A DNA stretch of 64,000 nucleotides from Orientallactaga sibirica (taxonomy: Eukaryota > Chordata > Mammalia > Rodentia > Dipodidae): NCBI GenBank assembly GCA_036365145.1, contig JAEOAD010000012.1, positions 43,554,501 through 43,618,500 on the forward strand. Direction: 5' to 3'. The position numbers were made by a program, and so were the translations under genes. Within the stretch, counting starts at the first letter, position 1. Every line of letters begins with the position of its first letter. This document shows, one piece after another, positions 10,616 through 21,343 of this stretch. The notes under the pieces were generated by a model. That model was not told where the DNA came from and made no database searches. It worked only from the letters and a program-made list of their open reading frames with translations.

Positions 10616-11144
10616 TATTTATAAGTCTGGAATTTTCATTCTGTTTTATGTCCCTCCCCAACATAAAAATTCAAATTTCTTAGTGATGCATGATTAGGGA
10701 TATTTTGATTGGACAATTGTAAAAGTGTTTGCAAAAATAATTAAACATTTTAAAGAATTACTAATAGATAAATGCAATTTCTATCTGGATACACTTTTCT
10801 CTACACGTATTAAAAGGCACAAATTAAGAAGCAAATATATCAGAAGCCCTTTTCCTCAAGGAAATCATATGAGGAGGCAAAAAGTTATTGTAATTGAGTG
10901 ATTAGTAGGCAAAACCTTAAGAAGATATATCATTAACACTCAAAATTGTGTGCTCACGTTTTAACTTTGTAGATGGAGGTCATGTTACATGTGAAACAAA
11001 ACCAGATAAAAAGAAATTGAATAAGCACCAAGTAAATGCATTCCAAATTTCACCAGAGAACAAAAGAAGAGTTAGCAGGGGGCATCAAAACACTTAGGTA
11101 TTAGTTTTCAGGGTGGCTTTTAGGTTATCATGCAATCAGGTAAG
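10616..11144. other. repeat-poor AT-rich interval
   Basis: Nothing recognisable. Confidence 0.4.
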
Positions 11145-11290
11145 ATACCATATTAGTTTATTATTGCTGTTGATGAATAATGGGCACACATTTGAGGGCT
11201 TAAAACAAAACAAAATGTTAATTATGTTATTATTTCTGTGGCTGGGAATCTGGATGTGGCTCTGATGGTTGTCTGCATCAGGATTCCTGA
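11145..11290 (+). repeat. ancient LTR-like repeat fragment
   Basis: TTAGTTTATTATTGCTGTTG, GGGCTTAAAACAAAACAAAA and TATTTCTGTGGCTGGGAATC follow the order of an old, widespread mammalian LTR repeat (MLT-type). The match is from memory and the family is uncertain. Confidence 0.4.
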
Positions 11291-13781
11291 GACTGAATCA
11301 GTGTGCTGGTTGTGGTAACTGAGCAGTGGAAGGAAGGCTTGAGAGACAGCAGCTTGTAAGGCAAAGATGAACGGTGCACTAAGAGACCTGCTGTGGTGAT
11401 GCTGTTTGGTACCCTACATAGTTGCAGTTTTTGTGATATGCTATTATACATTTCCTGTTCTAAATATGTCAAACTATGTTGAATGCAGCTTCTGTAAAGG
11501 TCTCTCTTTAATGAGCCTTGATTCTCCTATTGGACATTGCTCTAATATGCTTTGGAATTGAACAGTGCACATGGATATATCCCTAATGGCAGCAGAAAGG
11601 AAATGAATGTAAACAACCTATATATAAACATGAGCCATGCCTCCTGAAGAGATATTATGCATTCTATGTCTACTAGCCTCGTGAACACTGCATGTGATTT
11701 GAGTTTGCAGTGTATATTATAAAGCAAGTTGATTCTGAATCCAGTTCCTCACTGTGATTAACATGGAAGGATGTCGAAATGTTCAAGAAATATTCATAGT
11801 GGCAAAGACTGTATAAGAAGAAAATGTAGGTTGCTAAGAGGAGGTCAAAGGTTATGGCTGAATATATCATTAAGCTTTTTCAGTCATCAATATTAGACAA
11901 AATCGTTTAAGCCCTTAATGACTTTTGCTGTAGGAGTTTATATCACTTATACATAGACTATAGTACCTCATCATCTAATCATTTTACCACAGTCCCTTAG
12001 TTCCTGTGAATCCCTTATCCACATTTATTTATTTGCTCACATAAATATGTACACTGCCTATATCTATTTATAACCCAAACTCTTTATCCATCCTATGAAA
12101 ACTTAGGAAACATAATAGAGCAAAGATAACTACACATTTTATATCCACAGTTTTCCATGCATCTCTTATGACAAATTAGGTAATAGGTCATGCTTGGAAA
12201 AGTAGCTTCCCAATTTCAGTGGGCAAGTGCTATCAAAATGTACTCACTGCTAATTATACTTATTTAATAGAAGTTGGCTATATCTTTATACTTACTACAG
12301 ACCTATGCAAGAAGAGGCTGTGTCCAGGAAAAGGAAGGACATATCAGGTGTTTGAGCATTCTTTCCTAAACTCAGAAGGGGTGAACTGAGTTTCAATGTT
12401 TTATGTTAGGGCCATATAATATGGCAATAAGAAATTATAGCCTTACTGTTGACTAGAGCAACATTCTAAAGATAACGTGGAAAATATCAATTCTACTGAA
12501 AATTATGAAGAAACCTAGATTTTTTTTTTATTTAAAAAGTCACCTTATTGAATGTTTATGGAGGGTTTAAAAGCTATCAGGATAATATTTAGATTTGAAA
12601 ATTAAATAAGCTATCCCACTGGGAAGCTTTTCAGTTGGTAGTGTTATGTACACATTATGAACGCGCAATCATAATTTTATCAAATAAGATCCCTTGAGAT
12701 AAACAAACAGCTCTCTTTATACATCCATCATGTATACTCTCTTTTAAACTTAGTGCAGTCATTTTTAAAAGATATTCTGTCAGGTTATCTAAGAAAGAAC
12801 AAAATAATCCCACAAGTAACCAAATGTGTTTTCCAAACTAGTTTGATATTCCCTTACTGTTAAGGTAATCACATTCAACTTGTTTTCATCAGAATGCTTT
12901 ATGGAAACTTCTTATATAATTATCAATTTCCATTTTGAGAAGTATCAAAGTGTTTGTGGAGCTCTCAATGCAATTATTTTAAACTTAAATTGATATAAGT
13001 AGATATAAATTTTTATGTGACATAGTTTTGAAAAGTCAGCCATAGACAAAAAACATACACTTTTCCTGACTCTGACTTTGATTTGCTTCAGAAATGGAAT
13101 AAGATGAACATTAAAATGCAGATTGGAGAAATTAAATACATGTGAGTTTAAATGTGGAAATCTCAAAAGATGAGAAAATATATTATAATTAGATAGCTCA
13201 GCCTTATCTCTCTACCAAATCATCATATGTAAAAGAAATAGATAAGAAACATTAAACATGGACTTATATCACTATATTTTTGTTCAGTTCTTATCAATGA
13301 GAGTCCATTCAGTAAATGTCTTAAAGACAACCAAATGGTAAGAGGATATGACTATATATCTTTTCTTTATTTTTTCCCACATGTTTGTATGGTCACTCTT
13401 GGGTTGTGCTTCTTGACTCTGACGTGTTTGTGGGGACAGATGTTTGTTTTTGTAGATTGACTCCAATGATAGATCCTTGTATGGTTTTTCTCTAATGTTA
13501 GGGGTCATATATCTTCTTTCTTGACCTTGGCCATAATAATGTGTGAGGCAGAGAATAGTAAGCACAGTGGTGGGAACCTCACTGTGTAGAGAAGAAGACA
13601 AAAAGGCAGCTTTGAACTTGATTTGTGGCAAATGATGGAAGCAATCATTACAGATGGGTTTTAGGTTGGTTTTAGTGATGATAAGCTTCAAAAAGTCATG
13701 GATATTGTGTCTAGTTCCTTTTGTATCCATCTCTTTTGAAATGTGTTCTATAACTTACAGTCTTTGCCTGTCACATAACAT
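11291..13781. other. repeat-poor AT-rich interval
   Basis: About 2.5 kb with no recognised repeat. A minus-strand open frame of 148 codons (13284-13730) lies here. Its translation has no known motif, and such a length can occur by chance in 64 kb. I do not call it a gene. Confidence 0.4.
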
Positions 13782-13798
13782 TTAAAAAGAAGAGAGAG

Positions 13799-13947
13799 GA
13801 GCCAGAGAGATGGCTTAGCTGTTAAGGTGTTTGCCTGCAAAGCCAAAGGACCCTGGATCAGTTCTCCAGGACCCATGTAAGCCAGATGCACAAAAGGGTA
13901 CATGCATCTGGAGTTTGTTTGCAGTGGCTGGATGCCCTACCATGCCC

Positions 13948-13992
<45 letters not shown>

Positions 13993-14022
13993 AAATAAAT
14001 AAATAAATAAAATAAAATAATT
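13799..14022 (+). repeat. B2-like SINE with target duplication
   Basis: GAGCCAGAGAGATGGCTTAG head, TTTGCCTGCAAAGCCAAAGG, GCATCTGGAGTTTGTTTGCA, (CT)n and AAATAAATAAATAAAT tail. TTTAAAAAGAAGAGAGA before and TTTTAAAAGAAGAGAGA after differ at one position, so this is a clear target duplication. Confidence 0.94.
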
Positions 14023-14292
14023 TTTAAAAGAAGAGAGATAAAGTGAATTAACATAAAAAGATAGTGTCAACATTTTTGCACTCACACTTTTGGAATAGCA
14101 GTAGGTTAAGTATAGAATAGTTATAGTCATGTTAGCAGATAGCATTTAACTCAATATGAGAAAAGAAGCTGCTGTATTGGAGTAGAAAGATAACGAATTT
14201 CTACCTGTTTTTACCTTATTTGTTATCAAGTACTAATTGGTTTAAAAACAATAATTTTATTTACTATAGCCTAATTTAAAAAATATAAAATG

Positions 14293-14484
14293 AGGGCTGG
14301 AGAGATGGCTTAGAGGTTAAGGTGCCTGCCTACTAAACCTAAGAACACCGGTTCCAATCTCCAATCCCACGTTTAGCCAGATGCAAAAAGTGATGAAAGG
14401 GTCCAATGCCACACATGTCCACAAGGGGGTGCAAACATCTCAAGTCCACTCACAGTGGCTGAGAGGCTGCTGGCACACCCATTC

Positions 14485-14521
<37 letters not shown>

Positions 14522-14530
14522 ACATATATA
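14293..14530 (+). repeat. B2-like SINE, CCACAAGGGGG subtype
   Basis: AGGGCTGGAGAGATGGCTTAG head, GCCTGCCTACTAAACCTAAG, CACAAGGGGGTGC, CCATTCCC then (CT)n and an AT tail. It shares the CACAAGGGGG segment with the copy at the window start, which marks a subfamily. Confidence 0.92.
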
Positions 14531-14577
14531 TATATACATTGAGATAGAATGAATAAAAAAATGAAAATCAATTTTTT

Positions 14578-14728
14578 TGTTTCTTTGTTTTTTGGAGGTA
14601 GGGTCTCACTCTAGGGCAGGCTGACCTGGAATTCATTCTGTAGTCTGAGGGTGGCCTTGAACTCTCAATGATCCTCCTACCATTGCTGCCCTAGTGCTAG
14701 GATTGAAGGTATGTGCCACACCCAGCTC
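14578..14728 (-). repeat. B1-like SINE, antisense
   Basis: Poly-T, then GGAGGTAGGGTCTCACTCTA, GACCTGGAATTCATTCTGTA and GTGCTAGGATTGAAGG. Full length with several changes. Confidence 0.88.
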
Positions 14729-14955
14729 AAATTCTTAAAAAAACAAAACAAACAAACAAAAAAACCTTATTAAAAGGATTTTCAAAACAACACAAATAGA
14801 AAAAAAATGCTTAAAACTTAGTATCTTGGATCTTTTTGTCTAGAATTGACCTCTATATTTGCCACATCCCTGACATGTGATATGTGGTATGCTACTTATT
14901 CACTTTATTCACCATTTGCTCTCAGGAAATGTGCATACTAATAGTACCTATCTTT

Positions 14956-15492
14956 GGCTGGGGAGATGGCTCCGTGTTTAAAGACACTTACTTGAAAAGC
15001 CTGTTGTTCCCCAGAACCCATATGAAGCTAGATACACAAAGTGACACATGCATGTGTTGGGCCCTGCCTTAGCCCAGCCACTCCCGGTTTATTGCCCTTG
15101 ACTCAGCACCTAAGCTGAAACTTTGCTGCTGACGTGATGAAAACTGTGGCCTTATACCTTTCTCTCATCCCTCTTCTTTGGGGAGACCTTTCTCTCATCC
15201 CCTCTTCCCACCCCCTTCCTCAAAGTATATTTTAACCTTTCTCTCATCCCCTCTTACTTCAAAACACATAAATATCTCTCCCCTGACAATAAACGACGAG
15301 TTTGTCTCCGCGACTCAGAACCCATATGGGGTTTAGTCGCCGACACCAAAGTCAGCCTCAAGCGGCTGGCCTTCATTTGCAGCTCTACCTGCCGGTGGTG
15401 AGGGAAAAAACCCTGCACATCCGGACTTCATTTGCAGTTTCAAGAGGCCCCCACACATCGTCTCTCTCTCACACACAAATAAATAAGTAAAA
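14956..15492 (+). repeat. B2-like SINE split by an LTR insertion
   Basis: The 5' half (GGCTGGGGAGATGGCTCCGT ... GACACATGCATG) stops at about 15054. The 3' half resumes near 15413 as CATCCGGACTTCATTTGCAG, AGAGGCCCCC, a CT/CA tract and AAATAAATAAG. The intervening sequence at 15055-15412 is an LTR-like element. Confidence 0.8.
15055..15412 (+). mobile_element. LTR-like element nested in a SINE
   Basis: It begins TGTTGGGCCCTGCC, carries ACAATAAACGACGAGTTTGT as a polyadenylation region, and has a terminal CGCGACTCAG...CGCCGACACC segment as in class II (beta-type) rodent LTRs. The left half holds three spaced copies of ACCTTTCTCTCATCC (15156, 15186, 15236), which may be enhancer-like U3 repeats. 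The right boundary is uncertain: the LTR proper may end near 15345 with flanking sequence up to 15412. It carries no coding region. Confidence 0.6.
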
Positions 15493-16349
15493 ATATATAT
15501 ATTGCATGTGGTTAGAAAATAAGGGAATAGAACCTGCAAGGCAAATAGCAATGAATAGATTCAGTAATTTTTGTTGCTCCTGTAGTTATAAACATTACCT
15601 GTCACTTCTGGTTTACTTCCCCAGTGTACTAACTTTTGTTTTTGCTTATATTGCTACTGAACCAAAATGATGATGGATTGAAATCATATGATCAGTCACA
15701 TTATTTAATTTCAAAGTTATGATCTGTATCACTTTTATTATTTTTTAATGTCTCTGGGCCCTTCATTATTAGTTTATAATTCCATCCCTATCAGTAATAC
15801 CCACTTTTAATTCTAATTATGTAAATCTATTCAATGATCTCTCAATGATTATGAACAATTCAAAAACTTAAATTCAGTGCAGAGATATTTAAATATTTTC
15901 ATATTCATTAGACTGCTAGATTTTTTGGTTTGTAATAAATTTTACGTAGTCACGATGTTAGTAATTTAATAGGTGCTGTGTTTTGGGTCCCAAGATGCTT
16001 TTTCTTGATTTCATTTTTTTCTTTTCTTTGTTAACTGGGGTTTCCTGTAAGACCTTCACAGAAGAGTCAGCATTCTGTGTCTCAGCCTTACTGTCATCCT
16101 CTTCTGTGTCATCACATCACAGATGTCCAGCTACTAGCTGTGATATTGGGAGTGGAGGAAGAAGATAATACATGGGCTGATAGCCACAAGAAGAAAACTG
16201 AGACAAAAGCACAAGTCAACCAGCTTGTGTCCTTGTGTAGGTGAGAGGAGAAGAAATAAGGTATTCCAGAGACCAGCAAAGACCCCACAATATCTAGAAT
16301 GTGTAGCTTGATAGATCTAAGGATTTTGTGACCATGGAATCAACATTAT
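15493..16349. other. unclassified interval
   Basis: AT-rich with no repeat recognised; the last part (about 16000-16300) is less AT-rich and unidentified. Confidence 0.35.
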
Positions 16350-16691
16350 TGTGGGGAACCAGTGTGGCGGCCATTCCAAGATGGTGCCTTGGCTGACTGC
16401 CAAGTCTTATGACTAGGTGCCATTTCCTGCTTCTGCCCTTGTATAGTCATGTTCACACTGCAGATGTGCGCATGTACCTTGTTACGTAAGATCAGTCCAC
16501 CAGCAAGTGGTTGTTTGTGCCCTATAGCTAACGCCTACGTGGCTACTGCTGATTGGATCAGGCGAGGCTATATCTAGGGTGGAGGGCTGGGAGTCGGGGG
16601 CTTCCTGTTGTAAAAGGTTCCTGAATAAACTGCTTCAAGAAGAGTTCCTGTGGTCGTTGCCTTATTCTGCTGGTCGGACTGGGCGACGACA
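16350..16691 (+). mobile_element. solo LTR, class II (ERVK/IAP-like)
   Basis: It starts TGTGGGGAACCAGTGTGGCG and ends GACTGGGCGACGACA (TG...CA). It contains CCAAGATGGTGCCTTGG, CTGATTGGATCAGG and CTGAATAAACTGC as the polyadenylation signal, the layout of IAP-like LTRs. Flanks CATTAT (16344-16349) and CATTAC (16692-16697) agree at 5 of 6 positions; 6 bp is the duplication size for beta-type ERVs. No internal region remains, so this is a recombined solo LTR of 342 bp. Confidence 0.85.
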
Positions 16692-16818
16692 CATTACCTC
16701 TGGGAGACTCATCTTGCTCATAACCAAAATAGGTGATGTTTGTCCTTTCTTCTGGACCTGCAGCCTTTTAGACTCATTATTACTTGTGTCTGAGTATAAC
16801 ATATATGGAATAACTAAT

Positions 16819-17176
16819 TGTGGTAGTTTGAATATATGGCCCCCAATATATTCAGTGTTTTATTAGTTCATTGTTTGCATCTGCAGCCACCTGTCTGGAG
16901 GCAATATCACTGGAAGGATCTTAAGGTGGTGGTGTGTTTGAGAATCCATTGTAAAGATATGCAAAATGTGCCTAGTTGGAGTTCCTGAAGTGTGCTGTGC
17001 TGTATGGCTTTTGGTGTGGCTTTTGCTCTGTGTGTTTGGTCTTGTGAAGAGCAGGCCAGGTTCTTCTGCCATTATGGAACTTCCCCTGAACCTGTAAGCT
17101 CCAATAAATATCCCTTCCTCCATAACTGTGCCTGTTCTGGAAGTTCATCTCAGTGAACCTGAAGCTGTTTGCTACA
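16819..17176 (+). mobile_element. ERVL-MaLR 5' LTR of nested element A
   Basis: TGTGGTAGTTTGAATATATG start, GTCTGGAGGCAATATCACTG, CTCCAATAAATATCCCTTCC and a CTGAAGCTGTTTGCTACA end. 358 bp. It is preceded by CTAAT (16814-16818), which recurs at 19111-19115 after the 3' LTR. Confidence 0.9.
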
Positions 17177-17928
17177 AAAGTGGTACCTAGGGGTGTGGGG
17201 TGTGATGAACCTTACCATGTGGATGTTTGTCTTTTGGAACCTTTGTTTTGGAGGAATGGGCATGGACTTGGTGCTTGCAACTGAAGATGCCTTCTGGAGT
17301 GGTAAGCCAAGTTTTATGGACTATTCTGATGAGAGTTTGAGAATGCTAAGTATTGAACTTCGAGACTTGGCTTATGAGCTTTCTAAGGGGAAGGAAAGAC
17401 TACAGAGGACTTTGCTGGAACAGGGCTACTGGCATAAGGGATGGTTGTGTTCTGCTGCCCAGGCCCAGAGAGTTTGATCAAGGTTAAATTTGTTTGATCA
17501 AGGTTAAAATTGTAATGTATTTGGCTAAAGATATTGGACTGAGAGATTTAAGATTTTAAGTTGGAAAACCTCAAGCAAGTTAAAATTAGAGGCACTGAGA
17601 CTGATTTCAGGTTACTGGAGCTGCTATTGTCAAACAGATTAGCAATCTTAAGGAAGGTGGAAGGAAGGTGGCCTGACTGACTTTTCATTAAAACAATGGA
17701 GAGGATGCCTGAGGAAAGACTGGTAGAAATGCAAACACTTTTGGAAAGAGTTGACTGGAGAAGGAACCTATTTTTCAAGGCTATGATTTATTTCATCCTT
17801 GGATTAAGAATATGGCTGTGTCCTGAACACCTGGTATTAGTTTTGGAAGCATGAAACATGTGTGGAGTGGTCATGAATTGCACACGGTTCCAGGAGCTGC
17901 TGCTAAAATGCGGAATGAGGAAGGGCGT
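17177..17928 (+). mobile_element. MaLR internal region, 5' part, of element A
   Basis: It starts AAAGTGGTACCTAGGGG, directly after the LTR, as MaLR internal regions do. It runs through GGATGTTTGTCTTTTGGAAC and ACTTGGCTTATGAGCTTTC, which align with the internal regions at 34.8 and 46.5 kb. Non-coding; a 102-codon open frame within it has no homologous product. A tandem duplication of about 20 bp (TTTGATCAAGGTTAAA twice) lies at 17470-17510. The nested LTR begins right after it, with its 5' target copy GGCGT at 17924-17928. Confidence 0.85.
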
Positions 17929-18305
17929 TGTGGTAGTTAGAATATATGTCCCCCAATATATTCAGTGTTTTATTAGTTATAGTTTGCATCCACAATCACC
18001 TTGCTAGAGGCAATGTCACTGGGGGCCGGTCTTAAGGTGTGGTGGTGGGTTTGAGATTCCATTGTAAAGATATGCAAAGTGTGCCTAATAGGAGTTCCTG
18101 AAGCTTGCTGTGGCTTGGCTGTAGTTTTGCTCTGTGTGCTATGAGGCTCGTTGGTTTTTCTCTCTTGCTTGGCCCTGTGAGAGCAGACCCCTTCTTCTGC
18201 CATTATAGAACTTCCCCTGGATCTGTAAGCTTCAATAAATAATAACCTTTCCTCCATAACTGTGCCTGGAAGTTCATCTCAGAGAACCTGTAGCTGTCTG
18301 CTACA
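17929..18305 (+). mobile_element. MaLR solo LTR nested inside element A
   Basis: TGTGGTAGTTAGAATATATG start and GTAGCTGTCTGCTACA end, 377 bp. It is flanked by GGCGT (17924-17928) and GGTGT (18306-18310), a 5-bp duplication with one CpG-type C/T difference. Subfamily features (CAATCACCTTGCTAGAGGCA, TTCAATAAATAATAACC) differ from the two outer LTRs, so it is a separate, later insertion rather than a third LTR of the same provirus. Confidence 0.88.
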
Positions 18306-18753
18306 GGTGTGATGTCTTGATACCTGGAAAGAGCCTTTGGAAGATGGACCATGGAGACCTGAAGATGTTTTGGATATACCAGGTCTGTGCAAGGGCTACC
18401 ATGCAATTCAGTGTTGGCCTGGAATAGAAGTTTTCCCTGGCTACTCTGCTAAGCTGGAGGGGTGGAATTGGAAAATCTAGAAACTGTCAAGTCTCTGTAT
18501 TGAACTTGAACTGCAGAAGTTTGATGTTTGATTTATGGTGGCTGAGTTTGCACTGTTGTAGTCTTTCATTGCTATGCCTTATAACAGTTGAAAATATTTT
18601 CTCTGTGCCTTTATATTTTGAAAGTATTCAACTTGTCTGATTTTACAGGACTCACTATCTTAAGTTGGTCAAGACTGTGAGAACCTTTGAAATTGGACTG
18701 AGTACAATTTACAATGTGTGATAGTTATAATCCATTGGGGGCCAGGGGCGGAA
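18306..18753 (+). mobile_element. MaLR internal region, 3' part, of element A
   Basis: GCTGGAGGGGTGGAATTGGA and TTTCATTGCTATGCCTTATA align with the 3' part of the internal region at 35.5-35.7 kb. It ends in the purine-rich tract GGGGGCCAGGGGCGGAA just before the 3' LTR, which is the expected polypurine tract position. Confidence 0.87.
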
Positions 18754-19110
18754 TGTGGTAGTTTGAATATATGGCCCCAATATATTCAGTGTTTTGTTAG
18801 TTGGTTGTTTGCATCTGCAGCCACTGACTGGAGGCAGTGTCACTGGGCGGATCTTAAGGTGTGGTGGGGCTTTGAGAATCCATTGTAAAGATATGCAAAG
18901 TGTGCCTAGTTGGAATTTCTGAAATGTGCTGTGCTGTGTGGCTTTTGGTGTGGCTTTTGCTCTCTGTGTTTGGTCCTATGAAGAGCAGGCCAGGTTCTTC
19001 TGCCATTATGGAACTTCCCCTGAACCTGTAAGCTCCAATAAATATCCCTTCCTCCATAACTGTGCCTGGTCTGGAAGCTCATATCAGCAAACCTGAAGCT
19101 GTCTGCTACA
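18754..19110 (+). mobile_element. ERVL-MaLR 3' LTR of nested element A
   Basis: TGTGGTAGTTTGAATATATG to GAAGCTGTCTGCTACA, 357 bp, close in sequence to the 5' LTR at 16819-17176 over its whole length. CTAAT follows at 19111-19115 and matches the 5' flank exactly. Confidence 0.9.
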
Positions 19111-19152
19111 CTAATCTTTTCTATTATCTTATCCAATTTTTTTTTTTTTAAA

Positions 19153-19489
19153 TGTGGTGGTTTGAATCATATTCTGTACACATTCATGTGTCTTGATGCT
19201 TGGTCCCCAACTGGTGACAATTTGAGAGGTGAAGACATGATTAAAGAGGTATGTTTCTGGGGGTGGGCTTAGGTGTGTCATAGCGTTCAGAGCTTAAGTC
19301 ACTTTCTTGTTGTTATTTGCCACCTTCTGTGGCAAGAAGTGATATCCAGCCTCTGCTCTTGCCTTGATTTCCCTTCCACCATGAAGCTTTCCCTCAAGAC
19401 TGTAAACCAAAATAAGCCCTTTCCTCCCCCATCAGTCTATTTTGTTCAGGTTTTTATTTAGTACCAGCAATGTGAAGATAACTATAGCA
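19153..19489 (+). mobile_element. ERVL-MaLR LTR, different subfamily
   Basis: TGTGGTGGTTTGAATCATAT start, TTGGTCCCCAACTGGTGACA, ACCAAAATAAGCCCTTTCC and CCAGCAATGTGAAGATAACT end. It lies only 43 bp after element A. Flanks TTAAA and AAAAC do not give a convincing duplication, consistent with an older insertion. Confidence 0.8.
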
Positions 19490-20694
19490 AAACCCAAAGA
19501 AACACCTGTTCATGTGTCTTAGATTCTTGTGTCATCCTACCTACTCTTCTGGAGATGGTTATTCTACTTCTAGAAAATAGCTTCCAGATACCTAGAAAAC
19601 TCTGGTAGATACTGAATGCTGCTGTGGCCATCCAGAATGAGCTGCTATGCTGAACTAAGAATATCAGTCCCATTGTTGAAACAATAAACTAGGCATTTGT
19701 ACCATTTATAATTCAAGGGATCTGGCAGAAACAGGTCTAAATAAAAATAAGTCAGCATGTGGATTAAATTTCTTTTCACCATCTCTTATTCATTTATTTT
19801 TTTCCCTTGTCAGTTCCTACTAACACCTGTGTAAAGTGCTCATATGACCACCTGACTGACAAGTTAACATATTAGGAGTAAAATTTGTCATTTGAGAGAT
19901 ACTGGTAAGCATGAGTCTGCCTCACCTTATGAGAAATGGCTGGTGTTTTCATTGTGTGGACAGAGGCTTGAAAACAGCTAGCTAGGAACTTTAGCGTCAA
20001 AATGTTTTCTGGAAGAGAAATGCTAGATAGTCTCTTAGAATTGAGACACAATGAAAAATTTACGTTATGTGTCCATAATGTTTGCTAGATATATTCACAG
20101 AAAAGCAGACTCTCAATGATAGAAAATAGGACACATTCTGTGAATGACAGTCAATATTCCTCCTAAGCATATCAGTCCTTCTGATGGCATCCCCTTTATT
20201 AATCGTGAACGGCAATGTCCATGTAGTGTACCCATGATTGCAAGATTATGATTTTCCTCTTACTCAGCCTTGATACTAACAGGCTACATTTCTAATATGG
20301 AGAGGATCTCAGGAGGAGCTGGCTCCTCCTCATTGGCAAATAAAAGGCACTTGATTCTTCCATAGAGGATAGACCTATGATTTGTCTGATTTAGGGTAGA
20401 TATGTGTTAGGGTATGGATTAAATCTTCCAACTCATATTTCTCTTCTCATATATAGTATTTGTGGAATTAGAATTTCTTTCTTATCTTTATGGGAACTTG
20501 TATAACATTATTTTTGATAAAACAATGTATTTCATAAAAAATATATAGAAAAGGCTCATTCTGAGGAATCCACTGAGTATTGTAGCCTCTCTTGCAGAGC
20601 AGCCTTAGATAATTTTTAAATGCTCTTCTGAAGAACCAACTATGGTATCAAATGTGAGAAAACATAGACAAAATGTGCTCCTACTCTTTAAGAA

Positions 20695-20695
<1 letters not shown>
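19490..20695. other. unclassified AT-rich interval
   Basis: About 1.2 kb without recognised repeat or exon. Confidence 0.4.

Positions 20696-20732
<37 letters not shown>
20696..20732. repeat. (CA)n microsatellite
   Basis: About 18 AC dinucleotides, followed by TTGCTGTGTGTGTGTATA; the CA and TG runs face each other and could pair as a short hairpin. Confidence 0.95.
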
Positions 20733-20733
<1 letters not shown>

Positions 20734-20958
20734 TGCTGTGTGTGTGTATATTTTATGGTGAATATATAGAATTTTTTTTCCACAGTAATGCAGTGGAACT
20801 AAGGCACAGTAAGGTATGCTGACAGAATGCTCCTGTCATATAAACCTAGTTATCCATCCACTCAGTTGTTTCTTTAAATTTCTATATTTTAAAGTGGTAT
20901 TGGTTTGAATATATAACTTACATCTGGAGTCATACATGGCTTTTATTTAATTGGAAAC

Positions 20959-21338
20959 TGTAGCAGACAGCTTCAAGTTCACTGAGGTGAACTTCCAGAC
21001 CAGGCACAGTTATGGAGGAAGGGATATTATTTATTGAAGCTTACAGATCCAGGGGAAGTTCCATAATGACAGAAGAAGCTGGCCTGCCTTCACAGGGCCA
21101 AGCAAGAGAGAAAAACCACCCAGCCACACAGCACACAGAGCAAAGCTACAGCCAAAAGCCACAGCACACTTCAGGAACTCCTGCTAAGCACACTTTGTAT
21201 ATATTTACAATGGAATCTCAAACCCACCATCACACCTTAATGCCCAGTGACATTGCCTCTAGCAAGGTGATTGCAGATGCAAACTATAAACTAACAAAAC
21301 ATTGAATATATTGAGGGCCATATATTCAAACTACCACA
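20959..21338 (-). mobile_element. solo ERVL-MaLR LTR, antisense, with perfect target duplication
   Basis: On the plus strand it reads TGTAGCAGACAGCTTCAAGT ... CATATTCAAACTACCACA, the complement of the element A type of LTR. GAAAC at 20954-20958 is repeated at 21339-21343. No internal sequence, so it is a solo LTR of 380 bp. A 97-codon plus-strand frame through it is spurious. Confidence 0.92.
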
Positions 21339-21343
21339 GAAAC

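Noticed and set aside
13284..13730. 148-codon minus-strand open frame
   Set aside because: The translation has no motif or family I recognise and there is no retrocopy tail or splice evidence. One frame of this size is expected by chance across six frames of 64 kb.
17169..17477. 102-codon plus-strand frame starting at the LTR/internal junction of element A
   Set aside because: The corresponding regions of elements B and C do not keep the frame, so it is not a conserved product.
16819..19110. Tandem three-LTR provirus made by unequal crossing over
   Set aside because: The middle LTR has its own 5-bp target duplication and belongs to a different subtype.
21012..21305. 97-codon plus-strand frame
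   Set aside because: It is the antisense of a MaLR LTR. Near-identical peptides appear antisense to the LTRs at 16.9, 18.0 and 18.9 kb, which shows that the repeat is the source.
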